64,000 nt of DNA from Microbacterium sp. BH-3-3-3 (GCF_007679045.1 NZ_VEFS01000001.1:553520-617519), one strand, 5' to 3'; counted from the stretch's first letter, positions 53,936 through 62,395 are shown. Translations and numbers: made by a program. Notes: generated by a model from the sequence alone, not told the origin.

Positions 53936-55399
53936 ATGAACGACACCACCGACCCCCGGTTCACCGTCCTCGGCGGTCGCCCGGGCAAGATCGTGGCCGT
54001 CCACCTGTCGTACGGCTCGCGCGCCGATCAGCGCGGTCGTCGACCGGCCGCCCCGTCGTACTTCTTCAAGCCGTCGAGCTCGCTCGCGGCATCCGGGTCC
54101 GAGATCGTGCGCCCCGCGGGTACCGAGCTCCTCGCGTTCGAGGGCGAGATCGCGCTCGTCATCGGCGAGCCGGCTCGGTGGGTGACTCCGGATGCCGCGT
54201 GGTCGCACGTGGCATCCGTCACCGCCGCGAACGACTTCGGTCTCTACGACCTCCGCGCGAACGACAAGGGCTCGAACGTCCGCTCCAAGGGCGGCGACGG
54301 ATACACCCCGCTCGGCCCCGCGCTCTTCGACGCCCACGAGGTCGACCCCACCGCCCTGCGCCTGCGCACGTGGGTGAACGGCGACCTCGTGCAGGACGAC
54401 TCCACCGCGGGCCTCATCTTCTCGCTCGCCCAGATCGTCGCCGACCTCTCGCAGCACTTCACCCTCGAGACCGGTGACGTGATCCTCACCGGCACCCCCG
54501 CCGGCTCGTCGGTGGTCGTCCCCGGCGACGTGGTGGAGGTGCAGGTGGATGCCGGCGCCCTCTCGACCGGCCGGCTCCGCACGACCGTGACCCAGGGCGC
54601 GCAGTCGTTCGATGCCGCGATCGGCTCGCTCCCCGCGGTCGACGACACCCAGCGCACCGAGGCGTGGGGCTCGGCCGAGGCGGCTGGCCTCAGCCCCGCG
54701 GCCCCCGCCCTCTCCCCCGCCCTGCGCGACAAGATCTCGCGCGTGCCGGTCGCCGCCCTCAGCGGGCAGCTGCGCAAGCGCGGCCTCAACGACGTCACCA
54801 TCGACGGCGTGCGCCCGCTCACCCCGGGCAGCCGCTTCGTCGGCATGGCGCGCACGCTGCGCTTCGTCCCCCACCGCGAAGACCTCTTCGCCTCGCACGG
54901 CGGCGGCCAGAACGCCCAGAAGCGCGCGTTCGACGCGGTCGGCGAGGGCGAGGTCATCGTCATCGAGGCCCGCGGCGAAACCGGTTCCGGCACGCTCGGC
55001 GACATCCTCGCGATCCGCGCGCACGCCCGGGGGGCTGCGGCCATCGTCACCGACGGCGGGGTCCGCGACGCTGAGGCCGTGGCCGCGGTGGGCATCCCCG
55101 TCTTCACCGCCGGGGCGCACCCGGCGGTCCTCGGCCGCCGCCACGTGCCGTGGGAGACCGACGTGGCCGTGGGCTGCGGCGGCACGACCGTCGAGCCCGG
55201 CGACATCCTCGTGGGCGACGGCGACGGCGTGATCGTCATCCCGCCCGGGATCGCCGAAGAGGTGGTCGACGCCGCCCTGGCGCAAGAGGCCGAAGACGCG
55301 TGGATCGCCGAGCAGGTGGCATCCGGTCACCCGATCGAGGGGCTGTTCCCGATGAACGCGGAATGGCGCGCGCGCTACGAGAGCGAGAGGAACGCATGA
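53936..55399 (+). CDS. FAH-domain / RraA-domain fusion enzyme of the homoprotocatechuate pathway
   Basis: A 487-residue fusion. Residues about 10-230 are a fumarylacetoacetate-hydrolase (HpaG/HpcE-type) domain with the metal-site pattern AFEGEIALVIG, ANDFGLYD and ILTGTPAGS. Residues about 250-480 are an RraA-like/HMG-aldolase domain with LGD at 354-356 and VTDGGVRD (R377, D378); this D-to-R spacing of 21 equals that of catalytic HMG/CHA aldolases, so it should be active rather than a degenerate RraA regulator. Standard HpaG has two FAH halves, one for decarboxylation and one for isomerisation. RraA-fold enzymes decarboxylate oxaloacetate, so I infer that this domain took over the decarboxylase step. 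The ATG has AAGGGAG upstream. Confidence 0.88.
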   Translation: MNDTTDPRFTVLGGRPGKIVAVHLSYGSRADQRGRRPAAPSYFFKPSSSLAASGSEIVRPAGTELLAFEGEIALVIGEPARWVTPDAAWSHVASVTAANDFGLYDLRANDKGSNVRSKGGDGYTPLGPALFDAHEVDPTALRLRTWVNGDLVQDDSTAGLIFSLAQIVADLSQHFTLETGDVILTGTPAGSSVVVPGDVVEVQVDAGALSTGRLRTTVTQGAQSFDAAIGSLPAVDDTQRTEAWGSAEAAGLSPAAPALSPALRDKISRVPVAALSGQLRKRGLNDVTIDGVRPLTPGSRFVGMARTLRFVPHREDLFASHGGGQNAQKRAFDAVGEGEVIVIEARGETGSGTLGDILAIRAHARGAAAIVTDGGVRDAEAVAAVGIPVFTAGAHPAVLGRRHVPWETDVAVGCGGTTVEPGDILVGDGDGVIVIPPGIAEEVVDAALAQEAEDAWIAEQVASGHPIEGLFPMNAEWRARYESERNA

Positions 55400-56127
55400 T
55401 GGCCCTTCGACAAGCTCAGGGACCCCATCGACAGGCTCAGGGACCCGGCACCGAGCCCACCAAGAGCAAGTCGCAGCAGGCGTACCAGTGGATCAAGCAG
55501 CGCATCGCGTCGCAGGAGTTCACCCCCGGCTACCGCCTGGTGCTCGGCTCGATCGCCGGTGAGCTCGACATGAGCGTCGTGCCCGTGCGCGAGGCCATCC
55601 GCCAGCTCGAGGCCGAGGGTCTGGTGATGTTCGAGCGCAACGTCGGCGCGCGCGTGTCGATGGTCGACGACACGGCCTACCGCTTCAGCATGCAAGCGCT
55701 GAGCCTGCTCGAGGGGGCCGCCACCGCCCTGTCGGCCCGCGCGCTCACCGCCGACGACGTTCGTCGCGCCCGCCAGGTCAACGAGCTCATGGTCGAGACG
55801 CTCGAGCACTTCGACCCGCGCGCCTTCACCGCGCTCAACCAGGAGTTCCACGCGATCCTGTTCGAGAAGTGCGCCAATCCGCGCATGCTCGAGCTCGTGC
55901 AGGCCGAGTGGGCGCGCCTGGGGCACCTGCGCGATTCGACGTTCAGCTTTGTGCCGGGCCGCGCCGCGGAGTCGGTGCGCGAGCACGAGAACATCCTCGT
56001 GCTCATCGAGAACGGCGCTCCCCTGGCCGAGATCGAGAAGGTCTCGCGTCGCCACCGCTCGGCCACCCTCGACGCGTACATGATCCACGAGCACCCCGAC
56101 CAGGTGCTCGGCCTCCCCGCTTTCTGA
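55396..56127 (+). CDS. GntR-family (FCD) transcriptional regulator
   Basis: A 243-residue FadR-subfamily regulator. The winged helix (about residues 27-90) has AYQWIKQRIASQEFTPGYRL and MSVVPVREAIRQLEAEGLV. The all-helical FCD domain (about 98-235) keeps likely metal ligands in NQEFHAIL, REHENILVL and SRRHRSATL. The ATG overlaps the preceding stop (ATGA). Codons 3-17 are two copies of the CCCTTCGACAAGCTCAGGG repeat, read as RQAQGP twice; no later start exists before the DNA-binding domain. Likely regulator of the hpa genes, the divergent MHS gene and the ThDP operon through TCGTATA palindromes. Confidence 0.92.
   Translation: MMALRQAQGPHRQAQGPGTEPTKSKSQQAYQWIKQRIASQEFTPGYRLVLGSIAGELDMSVVPVREAIRQLEAEGLVMFERNVGARVSMVDDTAYRFSMQALSLLEGAATALSARALTADDVRRARQVNELMVETLEHFDPRAFTALNQEFHAILFEKCANPRMLELVQAEWARLGHLRDSTFSFVPGRAAESVREHENILVLIENGAPLAEIEKVSRRHRSATLDAYMIHEHPDQVLGLPAF
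55403..55445. repeat. Two dispersed repeats inside the gntR 5' end
   Basis: Direct copies at 55403-55424 and 55424-55445 (the second reads ATCGACAGGCTCAGGG in its core) belong to the same family as 20542, 29712, 29913 and 57823. Both lie in frame within the regulator gene. Confidence 0.8.
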
Positions 56128-56231
56128 CCTCGAAAGACAGTTCCGGATGCCATGACCCCGCGCCCCGACGACATCGCCGTCGCGGATCGCCTGCCACCCG
56201 GCATCCACCCCTCTTCACCGAAGGAGCACCC

Positions 56232-57752
56232 ATGACCACCCCGCTCACCACCGCCCGCCGAATCCCCGCCGATCTGCCCGAGCGCATCCAGCACTACATC
56301 GGGGGCCGCTTCGTCGACTCGGTCGACGGCGACACCTTCGACGTTCTCGACCCGGTGACCAACCAGACCTACCTCACCGCCGCCGCGGGCAAGAAGGCCG
56401 ACATCGACCTCGCCGTCGCCGCCGCGCGGAAGGCCTTCACCGAGGGACCCTGGCCCCGGATGCTGCCGCGCGAGCGCTCGCGTGTGCTGCACCGCATCGC
56501 CGACATCGTCGAGTCGCGCGACGAGCGCCTCGCCGAGCTCGAGTCGTTCGACTCCGGCCTGCCGATCACGCAGGCGCTCGGTCAGGCGCGGCGTGCGGCC
56601 GAGAACTTCCGCTTCTTCGCCGACCTGATCGTGGCCCAGACCGACGACGCCTTCAAGGTGCCCGGGCGCCAGCTCAACTACGTGAACCGCAAGCCGATCG
56701 GGGTCGCCGGCCTCATCACGCCGTGGAACACCCCCTTCATGCTCGAGTCGTGGAAGCTCGGCCCCGCTCTCGCCACCGGCAACACCGTGGTGCTCAAGCC
56801 CGCCGAGTTCACGCCCCTGTCGGCGTCGCTGTGGGCCGGCATCTTCGAGGAGGCGGGCCTGCCCGAGGGCGTGTTCAACCTCGTCAACGGTCTCGGCGAA
56901 GACGCCGGCGACGCCCTCGTGAAGCACCCCGACGTGCCGCTCATCTCGTTCACCGGCGAGAGCTCGACGGGTCAGCTGATCTTCGCCAACGCGGCGCCCT
57001 TCTTGAAGGGCCTCTCGATGGAGCTGGGCGGCAAGAGCCCGGCGATCGTGTTCGCCGACGCCGACCTCGACGCCGCGATCGACGCGACGATCTTCGGAGT
57101 CTTCTCGCTCAACGGCGAGCGCTGCACCGCGGGTAGCCGCATCCTCGTGCAGCGCGAGGTCTACGACGAGTTCGTCGAGCGCTACGCCGCTCAGGCCGAC
57201 CGCGTGAAGGTCGGCTTCCCCGACGACCCCGACACCGAGGTGGGCGCTCTGGTGCACCCCGAGCACTACGCCAAGGTCATGTCGTACGTCGAGCTCGGCA
57301 AGGCCGAGGGGCGCCTGGTCGCCGGCGGCGGTCGCCCCGAGGGCTTCGACGAGGGCAACTTCGTGCGCCCCACCGTGTTCGCCGACGTCGCCCCCGACGC
57401 GCGCATCTTCCAGGAGGAGATCTTCGGCCCGGTCGTCGCGATCACCCCCTTCGACACCGACGACGAAGCCCTCGCCCTCGCGAACAACACGAAGTACGGC
57501 CTGGCCGCCTACGTGTGGACGAACGACCTCACGCGCGCGCACCTGTTCGCGCAGAACGTCGAGGCCGGCATGGTGTGGCTGAACTCCAACAACGTCCGCG
57601 ACCTGCGCACCCCCTTCGGCGGGGTGAAGGCCTCGGGGCTCGGCCACGAGGGCGGATACCGCTCGATCGACTTCTACACCGACCAGCAGGCCGTGCACAT
57701 CACGCTCGGCCCCGCCCACAACCCCACCTTCGGCAAGGCGCAGGGGCACTGA
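56232..57752 (+). CDS. hpaE: 5-carboxymethyl-2-hydroxymuconate semialdehyde dehydrogenase
   Basis: A 506-residue NAD-dependent aldehyde dehydrogenase acting after ring cleavage of homoprotocatechuate. Motifs: ITPWNTPFMLESWKLGPALA, FTGESSTGQLIF, MELGGKSPAIVFADADLDAA (Glu) and SLNGERCTAGSRILVQ (catalytic Cys in the HpaE-specific NGERCTAGSR form). FGGVKASGLGHEGGYRSIDF near the end is also typical. AAGGAG precedes the ATG. Position between the FAH-RraA gene and hpaD supports the assignment. Confidence 0.93.
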   Translation: MTTPLTTARRIPADLPERIQHYIGGRFVDSVDGDTFDVLDPVTNQTYLTAAAGKKADIDLAVAAARKAFTEGPWPRMLPRERSRVLHRIADIVESRDERLAELESFDSGLPITQALGQARRAAENFRFFADLIVAQTDDAFKVPGRQLNYVNRKPIGVAGLITPWNTPFMLESWKLGPALATGNTVVLKPAEFTPLSASLWAGIFEEAGLPEGVFNLVNGLGEDAGDALVKHPDVPLISFTGESSTGQLIFANAAPFLKGLSMELGGKSPAIVFADADLDAAIDATIFGVFSLNGERCTAGSRILVQREVYDEFVERYAAQADRVKVGFPDDPDTEVGALVHPEHYAKVMSYVELGKAEGRLVAGGGRPEGFDEGNFVRPTVFADVAPDARIFQEEIFGPVVAITPFDTDDEALALANNTKYGLAAYVWTNDLTRAHLFAQNVEAGMVWLNSNNVRDLRTPFGGVKASGLGHEGGYRSIDFYTDQQAVHITLGPAHNPTFGKAQGH

Positions 57753-57783
57753 GCCCCGCCGCCGGTGGCTGAGCCGCCATCAG

Positions 57784-57844
57784 GTGGCTGAGCTTGTCGA
57801 AGCCACCGCCCGACCACCGGTCCCTTCGACAGGCTCAGGGACCT
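57784..57844. repeat. Repeats between hpaE and hpaD
   Basis: The 25-bp GGTGGCTGAGCTTGTCGAAG unit at 57784-57808 is followed by the 22-bp CCCTTCGACAGGCTCAGGG form at 57823-57844. A partial GGTGGCTGAG at about 57766 precedes them. Same families as the array at 29661-29934. Confidence 0.8.
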
Positions 57845-57917
57845 CCGCGACGACTGGTCGCTGAGCCGATACCCCACCCTTCCGGCATCCGCCCCTCTTC
57901 ACACGCAAGGACGCGAC

Positions 57918-59066
57918 ATGACAGACCGCAGCCAGATGACCCGCACCTCGTCGGGATTCTTCGTCTCGCAGGAGGCCCCCATCGAGGCCTCCAACCCCAT
58001 CCCCACGCCCACCTCTCCCGCGCCCGACATCCTGCGCTGCGCGTACATGGAGCTCGTGGTCACCGACCTCGCGGCATCCCGTGTCTTCTACGTCGACATC
58101 CTGGGCCTGCACATCACCGAAGAGAACGATGAGGCGATCTACCTCCGCTCGACCGAGGAGTTCATCCACCACAACCTGGTGCTCCGCCAGGGCCCGGTCG
58201 CGGCCGTCGCCGCCTTCTCGTACCGCGTGCGGTCGGCCGACGACCTCGACAAGGCCGTCGCGTTCTACGAGGAGCTCGGCTGCGAGGTGCGCCGCGAGCC
58301 GAACGGGTTCACCAAGGGCATCGGCGACTCGGTGCGCGTGGTCGACCCCCTCGGCTTCCCGTACGAGTTCTTCTTCGACACCGAGCACCAGGAGCGCCTG
58401 TCGTGGCGCTACGACCTGTACTCCCCCGGCGAGCTCGTGCGCCTCGACCACTTCAACCAGATCACCCCCGACGTTCCCCGCGCGGTGAACTTCATGCAGT
58501 CGCTCGGCTTCCGCGTGACCGAAGACATCCAAGACGAAGAGGGCGTCGTCTACGCGGCCTGGATGCGCCGCAAGCCCACCGTGCACGACACCGCCATGAC
58601 CGGCGGCGACGGACCCCGCATGCACCACGTGTGCTTCGCGACGCACGAGAAGCACAACATCCTCTCGATCTGCGACAAGCTCGGCGCGCTCCGCCGCTCG
58701 GATGCCATCGAGCGCGGCCCCGGCCGCCACGGCGTCTCGAACGCGTTCTACCTGTACCTGCGCGACCCCGACGGCCACCGCGTCGAGATCTACACGCAGG
58801 ACTACTACACCGGCGACCCCGACAACCCGGTCGTCACGTGGGACGTGCACGACAACCAGCGCCGCGACTGGTGGGGCAACCCCGTCGTGCCGTCGTGGTA
58901 CACCGAAGGCTCGCTCGTGCTCGACCTCGACGGTCAGCCTCAGCCCGTGCGCGCCCGCACCGACTCGAGCGAGATGGCCGTGACGATCGGTGCCGACGGC
59001 TTCAGCTACACCCGCGCGCCCGAAGAGGTCGGCGCTGGCGAGTTCAAGCTGGGCAACCAGCTGTAA
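57918..59066 (+). CDS. hpaD: 3,4-dihydroxyphenylacetate 2,3-dioxygenase
   Basis: A 382-residue extradiol dioxygenase of the type I (vicinal-oxygen-chelate) class, like the Brevibacterium Fe and Arthrobacter Mn homoprotocatechuate enzymes. Metal ligands by motif and spacing are H178 (RLDHFNQ), H237 (MHHVCFAT) and E290 (GHRVEIY); the 59- and 53-residue gaps match the known enzymes. YLYLRDPDGHRVEIYTQDYY is the family signature. It cleaves the ring to 5-carboxymethyl-2-hydroxymuconate semialdehyde, the substrate of HpaE. Fe or Mn cannot be told apart by sequence. Confidence 0.94.
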   Translation: MTDRSQMTRTSSGFFVSQEAPIEASNPIPTPTSPAPDILRCAYMELVVTDLAASRVFYVDILGLHITEENDEAIYLRSTEEFIHHNLVLRQGPVAAVAAFSYRVRSADDLDKAVAFYEELGCEVRREPNGFTKGIGDSVRVVDPLGFPYEFFFDTEHQERLSWRYDLYSPGELVRLDHFNQITPDVPRAVNFMQSLGFRVTEDIQDEEGVVYAAWMRRKPTVHDTAMTGGDGPRMHHVCFATHEKHNILSICDKLGALRRSDAIERGPGRHGVSNAFYLYLRDPDGHRVEIYTQDYYTGDPDNPVVTWDVHDNQRRDWWGNPVVPSWYTEGSLVLDLDGQPQPVRARTDSSEMAVTIGADGFSYTRAPEEVGAGEFKLGNQL

Positions 59067-59102
59067 GCCGCCGCCTGCCCGCCCAGCGAGCGCCAGCGCC
59101 CG

Positions 59103-59287
59103 CCCACCCATGTCCCACTTATGGCAGGTTGGGCACCCCTCAACCAGCCGAATTCGGGACACGCTCCACCAAAAATGGGACGCGCGCACAGCAGCAGGCC
59201 GTCCAGCCCACCCATGTCCCACTTTTGGCTGGTTGGGCACCCCCTCAACCAGCCAGAAGTGGGACACGCTCCACCAAAAGTGGGACG
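59103..59287. repeat. Tandem pair of about 80-bp hairpin repeats
   Basis: Units at 59103-59182 and 59207-59287 are about 90% identical by eye. Each folds GTCCCACTTTTGGCTGGTTG against CAACCAGCCAGAAGTGGGAC (copy 2 spelling) around a GGCACCCC loop, and ends with a third arm CCAAAAGTGGGAC that could replace the second arm. They fill the 250-bp gap between hpaD and hpaH. Confidence 0.85.
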
Positions 59288-59316
59288 AGGTTCGTGAGAC
59301 CGACCAAGGAGACCCC

Positions 59317-60102
59317 ATGCTCACCGACGCACAGATCGACGCCATCGCGGCCGAGCTCGCCGAGGCCGACCGCGCGCACGCGGTGATCCCGCGGATCACG
59401 GCGAGGTATCCGGATGCCGTGGTCGAAGACTCCTACGCGATCCAGGGTCGCTGGCGCGATACGCAGATCGCCGCGGGGCGCACCCTCGTCGGGCGCAAGA
59501 TCGGCCTGACGTCGAAGGCGATGCAACAGGCGACGGGCATCACCGAGCCCGACTACGGCGTGATGTTCGACGACACCGTGTACCGCTCGGGAGACGAGAT
59601 CCCGGTCGCGCTGTTCTCGAACGTGCGCATCGAGGTCGAGCTGGCGTTCGTGCTGAAGACCCCGCTCGAGGGCCCCGACTGCACGCTCGACGACGCCCTC
59701 GCCGCGATCGACTACGCCGTGCCTGCTCTCGAGGTGCTCAACTCGCACATCGAGCTCGAGGGCCGCACGATCGTCGACACGATCAGCGACAACGCCGCCT
59801 ACGGCGCGATGGTGCTCGGCGACGTGCACAAGCGCCCCGACGAGATCGACCTGCGCTGGGTTCCGGGCGTGCTGAGCCGCAACGGCGAGATCGAAGAGAC
59901 CGGCGTCGCCGCGGGCGTGCTCGGGCACCCGGCGACGGGGGTGGCGTGGCTGGCGAACAAGTTCCACCAGCACGGCGCTCGCCTGGAGGCGGGCGAGATC
60001 ATCCTGGCAGGATCGTTCACGCGCCCGATGTGGGTGTCGCAGGGCGACGACGTGCTGTGCGACTACGGACCGATGGGAACGATCTCGTGCCGCTTCGTCT
60101 GA
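59317..60102 (+). CDS. hpaH: 2-oxo-hept-4-ene-1,7-dioate hydratase
   Basis: A 261-residue hydratase of the MhpD/HpaH family. It has VGRKIGLTSKAMQQATGITE and YGVMFDD with RIEVELAFVLKTPLEG (metal-binding glutamates), LEVLNSHIELEGRTIVDTI, and WLANKFHQHGARLEAGEIIL with GSFTRPMWVSQGD at the end. It hydrates the dienoate to the aldolase substrate. AAGGAG lies upstream of the ATG. It overlaps hpaI by 16 bp. Confidence 0.93.
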   Translation: MLTDAQIDAIAAELAEADRAHAVIPRITARYPDAVVEDSYAIQGRWRDTQIAAGRTLVGRKIGLTSKAMQQATGITEPDYGVMFDDTVYRSGDEIPVALFSNVRIEVELAFVLKTPLEGPDCTLDDALAAIDYAVPALEVLNSHIELEGRTIVDTISDNAAYGAMVLGDVHKRPDEIDLRWVPGVLSRNGEIEETGVAAGVLGHPATGVAWLANKFHQHGARLEAGEIILAGSFTRPMWVSQGDDVLCDYGPMGTISCRFV

Positions 60103-60887
60103 CCCCGACCTTCCGGGCCGCCCTCGCGGCATCCGACCGCCCCCTCGCGGGCATGTGGGTGTGCTCGGGCAACGCCACGATCACCGAGGTCGCCGCGGGC
60201 TCGGGCCTCGACTGGCTGCTGCTCGACCTGGAGCACTCCGCGACCTCGCTCGAGTCGGTCCTGACCCAGCTGCAGGTGGCGGCCGGCTACCCGGTCACCC
60301 CGGTCGTGCGGGTGCCGTGGAACGATCCCGTAACCATCAAGCGAGTGCTCGACCTGGGCGCGCAGAACCTCATCGTGCCGATGATCTCGACCGCCGACGA
60401 GGCGCGGGCCGCGGTCGCCGCCACGCGGTACCCGCCGCAGGGCGTGCGCGGAGTCGGCAGCGCCCTCGCCCGCAGCGCCCGCTGGAACCGCGTCGAGGGC
60501 TACCTCGCCGAGGCCGCCGAGCTCGTCTCTCTCACGGTGCAGATCGAGACGACGACGGGCGTCGACAACGCCGCCGACATCGCCGCTGTCGAGGGGGTGG
60601 ATGCCATCTTCGTCGGCCCCAGCGACCTCTCGGCCTCGATGGGTCTGCTCGGTCAGCAGTCGCACCCCGACGTCGTGGCGGCGGTGCATCGCGTGTTCGC
60701 CGCGGCGAAGCATGCCGGTACTCCGGTCGGCGTGAACGCGTTCGACCCGGCGGTGGCCGAGGCCTACATCGACGCCGGCGCCGATTTCGTCGCGGTCGGT
60801 GCCGACGTGGCGCTGCTCGCCCGCGCGTCCGAGGCGCTGGCGGCGCGGTTCGTCACCGGGCGCACGGCGCAGCGCGACAGTTACTGA
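60087..60887 (+). CDS. hpaI: 4-hydroxy-2-oxoheptane-1,7-dioate aldolase
   Basis: A 266-residue class II aldolase of the HpcH/HpaI family. LLLDLEHSATSLESV holds the catalytic histidine, VVRVPWND the arginine, QIETTTGVDNA the metal Glu and VGPSDLSASMGL the metal Asp. It splits the substrate to pyruvate and succinic semialdehyde. The GTG start lies inside the end of hpaH. Its stop overlaps the convergent LuxR gene by 7 bp, with no room for a normal terminator. Confidence 0.93.
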   Translation: MPLRLTPTFRAALAASDRPLAGMWVCSGNATITEVAAGSGLDWLLLDLEHSATSLESVLTQLQVAAGYPVTPVVRVPWNDPVTIKRVLDLGAQNLIVPMISTADEARAAVAATRYPPQGVRGVGSALARSARWNRVEGYLAEAAELVSLTVQIETTTGVDNAADIAAVEGVDAIFVGPSDLSASMGLLGQQSHPDVVAAVHRVFAAAKHAGTPVGVNAFDPAVAEAYIDAGADFVAVGADVALLARASEALAARFVTGRTAQRDSY

Positions 60888-61720
60888 GCGCGCGCCGTTC
60901 CGAGCGCCGCGAGCTCGGCCCGCGTCGAGACGCCGGCTTTGCGCAGCAGGTTCGACACGTGGAACTTCGCCGTGTTCTCGCTGATGCCGAGGCGTTCGGC
61001 GATCGCGCGGTTGCGTGAGCCCGCCACGACCAGGCTGAGCACCTCGCTCTCGCGGGGGCTGAGGTCGACCGCCTCGTCGAGGAAGTCGGGTCGCGGGGGC
61101 GGATCGAGCGGCAGCACGACCGACAGCTCCGACCCCCACCCGGGGGTCGAGGCGACGTCGAACGCCCCGTTGAGCGCACTGACCCGCTCGACGATCGGTC
61201 CCAGCGAGTCGTCGTGAGCGGTGAGGGTGCCGGCTCCGTCGTCGCGGATGCCGATGAGCAGGTTCAGCCCGTCGCAGTCCCATTGGATGCGCACGCGGTG
61301 CGGAGTGCCCCGGTCGAGCAGGGCGAGCACGGCGCTGCGGACGATCGCCCGCGCCTCGTGCGCGACTTCGCCGGGCAGGGCGCGGCCGGTCGCCGGCGGC
61401 TCGACGAACTGCACATCGAGGTCGCCGTGACGGACGAGCGGGCGGAGGTCGGTGCGCAACCGGGCGAAGGCCCCGGTGACGGGTTCGAGCAGGGCGCTGC
61501 GCTGCTGATCGGTCGAGGTTCGCAGCACGACGAGGGCGGCGGCCGCCGTCTCCACGGCGAGGGCGCGCGCGGCCCGGTCGTCGAGGCGCGTGGACCGCAG
61601 GATCGCCAGCACCGATTCGAGCGTCACGGCGTGGCGGTCGGCCTGCTCGGCGACGATGCGTTCGTGCTCGATGACGAGGACGCGGGACGCGGGAGACGAC
61701 AACTCGGCGGACGACTTCAC
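60881..61720 (-). CDS. LuxR-family transcriptional regulator
   Basis: A 279-residue regulator without a receiver domain. The C-terminal helix-turn-helix (about residues 218-275) reads LSPRESEVLSLVVAGSRNRA then ISENTAKFHVSNLLRKAGVS. The middle (about 125-205) has a degenerate HATPase-like stretch (RIQWDCDGLNLLIGIRDDGA) and the N-terminal half is helical. On the minus strand TAGGTT lies seven bases before the GTG at 61720 (leaderless). It diverges from hxlB-hxlA over a perfect 20-bp palindrome and is their likely regulator. Confidence 0.85.
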   Translation of the reverse strand: MKSSAELSSPASRVLVIEHERIVAEQADRHAVTLESVLAILRSTRLDDRAARALAVETAAAALVVLRTSTDQQRSALLEPVTGAFARLRTDLRPLVRHGDLDVQFVEPPATGRALPGEVAHEARAIVRSAVLALLDRGTPHRVRIQWDCDGLNLLIGIRDDGAGTLTAHDDSLGPIVERVSALNGAFDVASTPGWGSELSVVLPLDPPPRPDFLDEAVDLSPRESEVLSLVVAGSRNRAIAERLGISENTAKFHVSNLLRKAGVSTRAELAALGTARAQ

Positions 61721-61747
61721 CCGCCCTAACCTAGCCGACGGAGGCGA

Positions 61748-61767
61748 ACCTACCCGATCGGGTAGGT
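61748..61767. promoter_or_regulatory. Perfect 20-bp palindrome, likely LuxR operator
   Basis: ACCTACCCGATCGGGTAGGT is a perfect 20-bp dyad in the 102-bp gap between the LuxR regulator and hxlB. Size and symmetry fit a LuxR-type dimer site, and it is placed to control both promoters. Confidence 0.75.
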
Positions 61768-61822
61768 CGACCCGTGCGGTCGACCGGCCACGCGCTCCGC
61801 TCCCCCGGCGAAGCATGGAGAC

Positions 61823-62395
61823 ATGACCTCCCCCGACACCGGCATCGCGGCATCCCTCACCCGCATCTCGGAAGAGCTGACCTCGGTCGTCGACAGCCTC
61901 GCCACCGGCGACAACGCGGACGACGTGCTCGAGGTGCTGGGCGGCGCCGACCGCGTGTTCGTCCTCGGCGCCGGGCGCTCGGGCCTCGCGTTGCAGATGA
62001 CCGCGATGCGCCTCATGCACCTCGGCCTCGCCGTGCACGTCGTCGGTGAGACGACCGCCCCCGCGATCCGCGCCGGCGACGTGCTCCTCACCGCGAGCGG
62101 CTCGGGGACGACGACCGGCATCGTCCGCGCCGTCGAGACGGCCACCGAGGTCGGCGCCCGCGTCGTGGCGATCACCACCGCGCCCGACTCGCCCCTCGGA
62201 CGGGCGGCGGACGCCCTCGTCGTGGTGCCCGCCGCGACGAAGCTCGATCGCTCGGGCACGGCATCCACCCAATACGCCGGCGGCCTGTTCGAGCAGGCCG
62301 TCGTTCTCATCGGCGACGCGATCTTCGACGCGCTCTGGCAGCGCTCGGGCCTCTCGGCCGACGACTTGTGGCCCCGCCACGCGAATCTCGAATGA
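61823..62395 (+). CDS. hxlB: 6-phospho-3-hexuloisomerase
   Basis: A 190-residue SIS-domain isomerase of the ribulose-monophosphate pathway, converting hexulose-6-phosphate to fructose-6-phosphate. Motifs: ADRVFVLGAGRSGLALQMTA, GETTAPAIRAGDVLLTASGS and SPLGRAADALVVVPAATKLD; FEQAVVLIGDAIFDAL closes the domain as in HxlB. The ATG has GGAG upstream. Order hxlB-hxlA is the reverse of Bacillus. Confidence 0.92.
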   Translation: MTSPDTGIAASLTRISEELTSVVDSLATGDNADDVLEVLGGADRVFVLGAGRSGLALQMTAMRLMHLGLAVHVVGETTAPAIRAGDVLLTASGSGTTTGIVRAVETATEVGARVVAITTAPDSPLGRAADALVVVPAATKLDRSGTASTQYAGGLFEQAVVLIGDAIFDALWQRSGLSADDLWPRHANLE

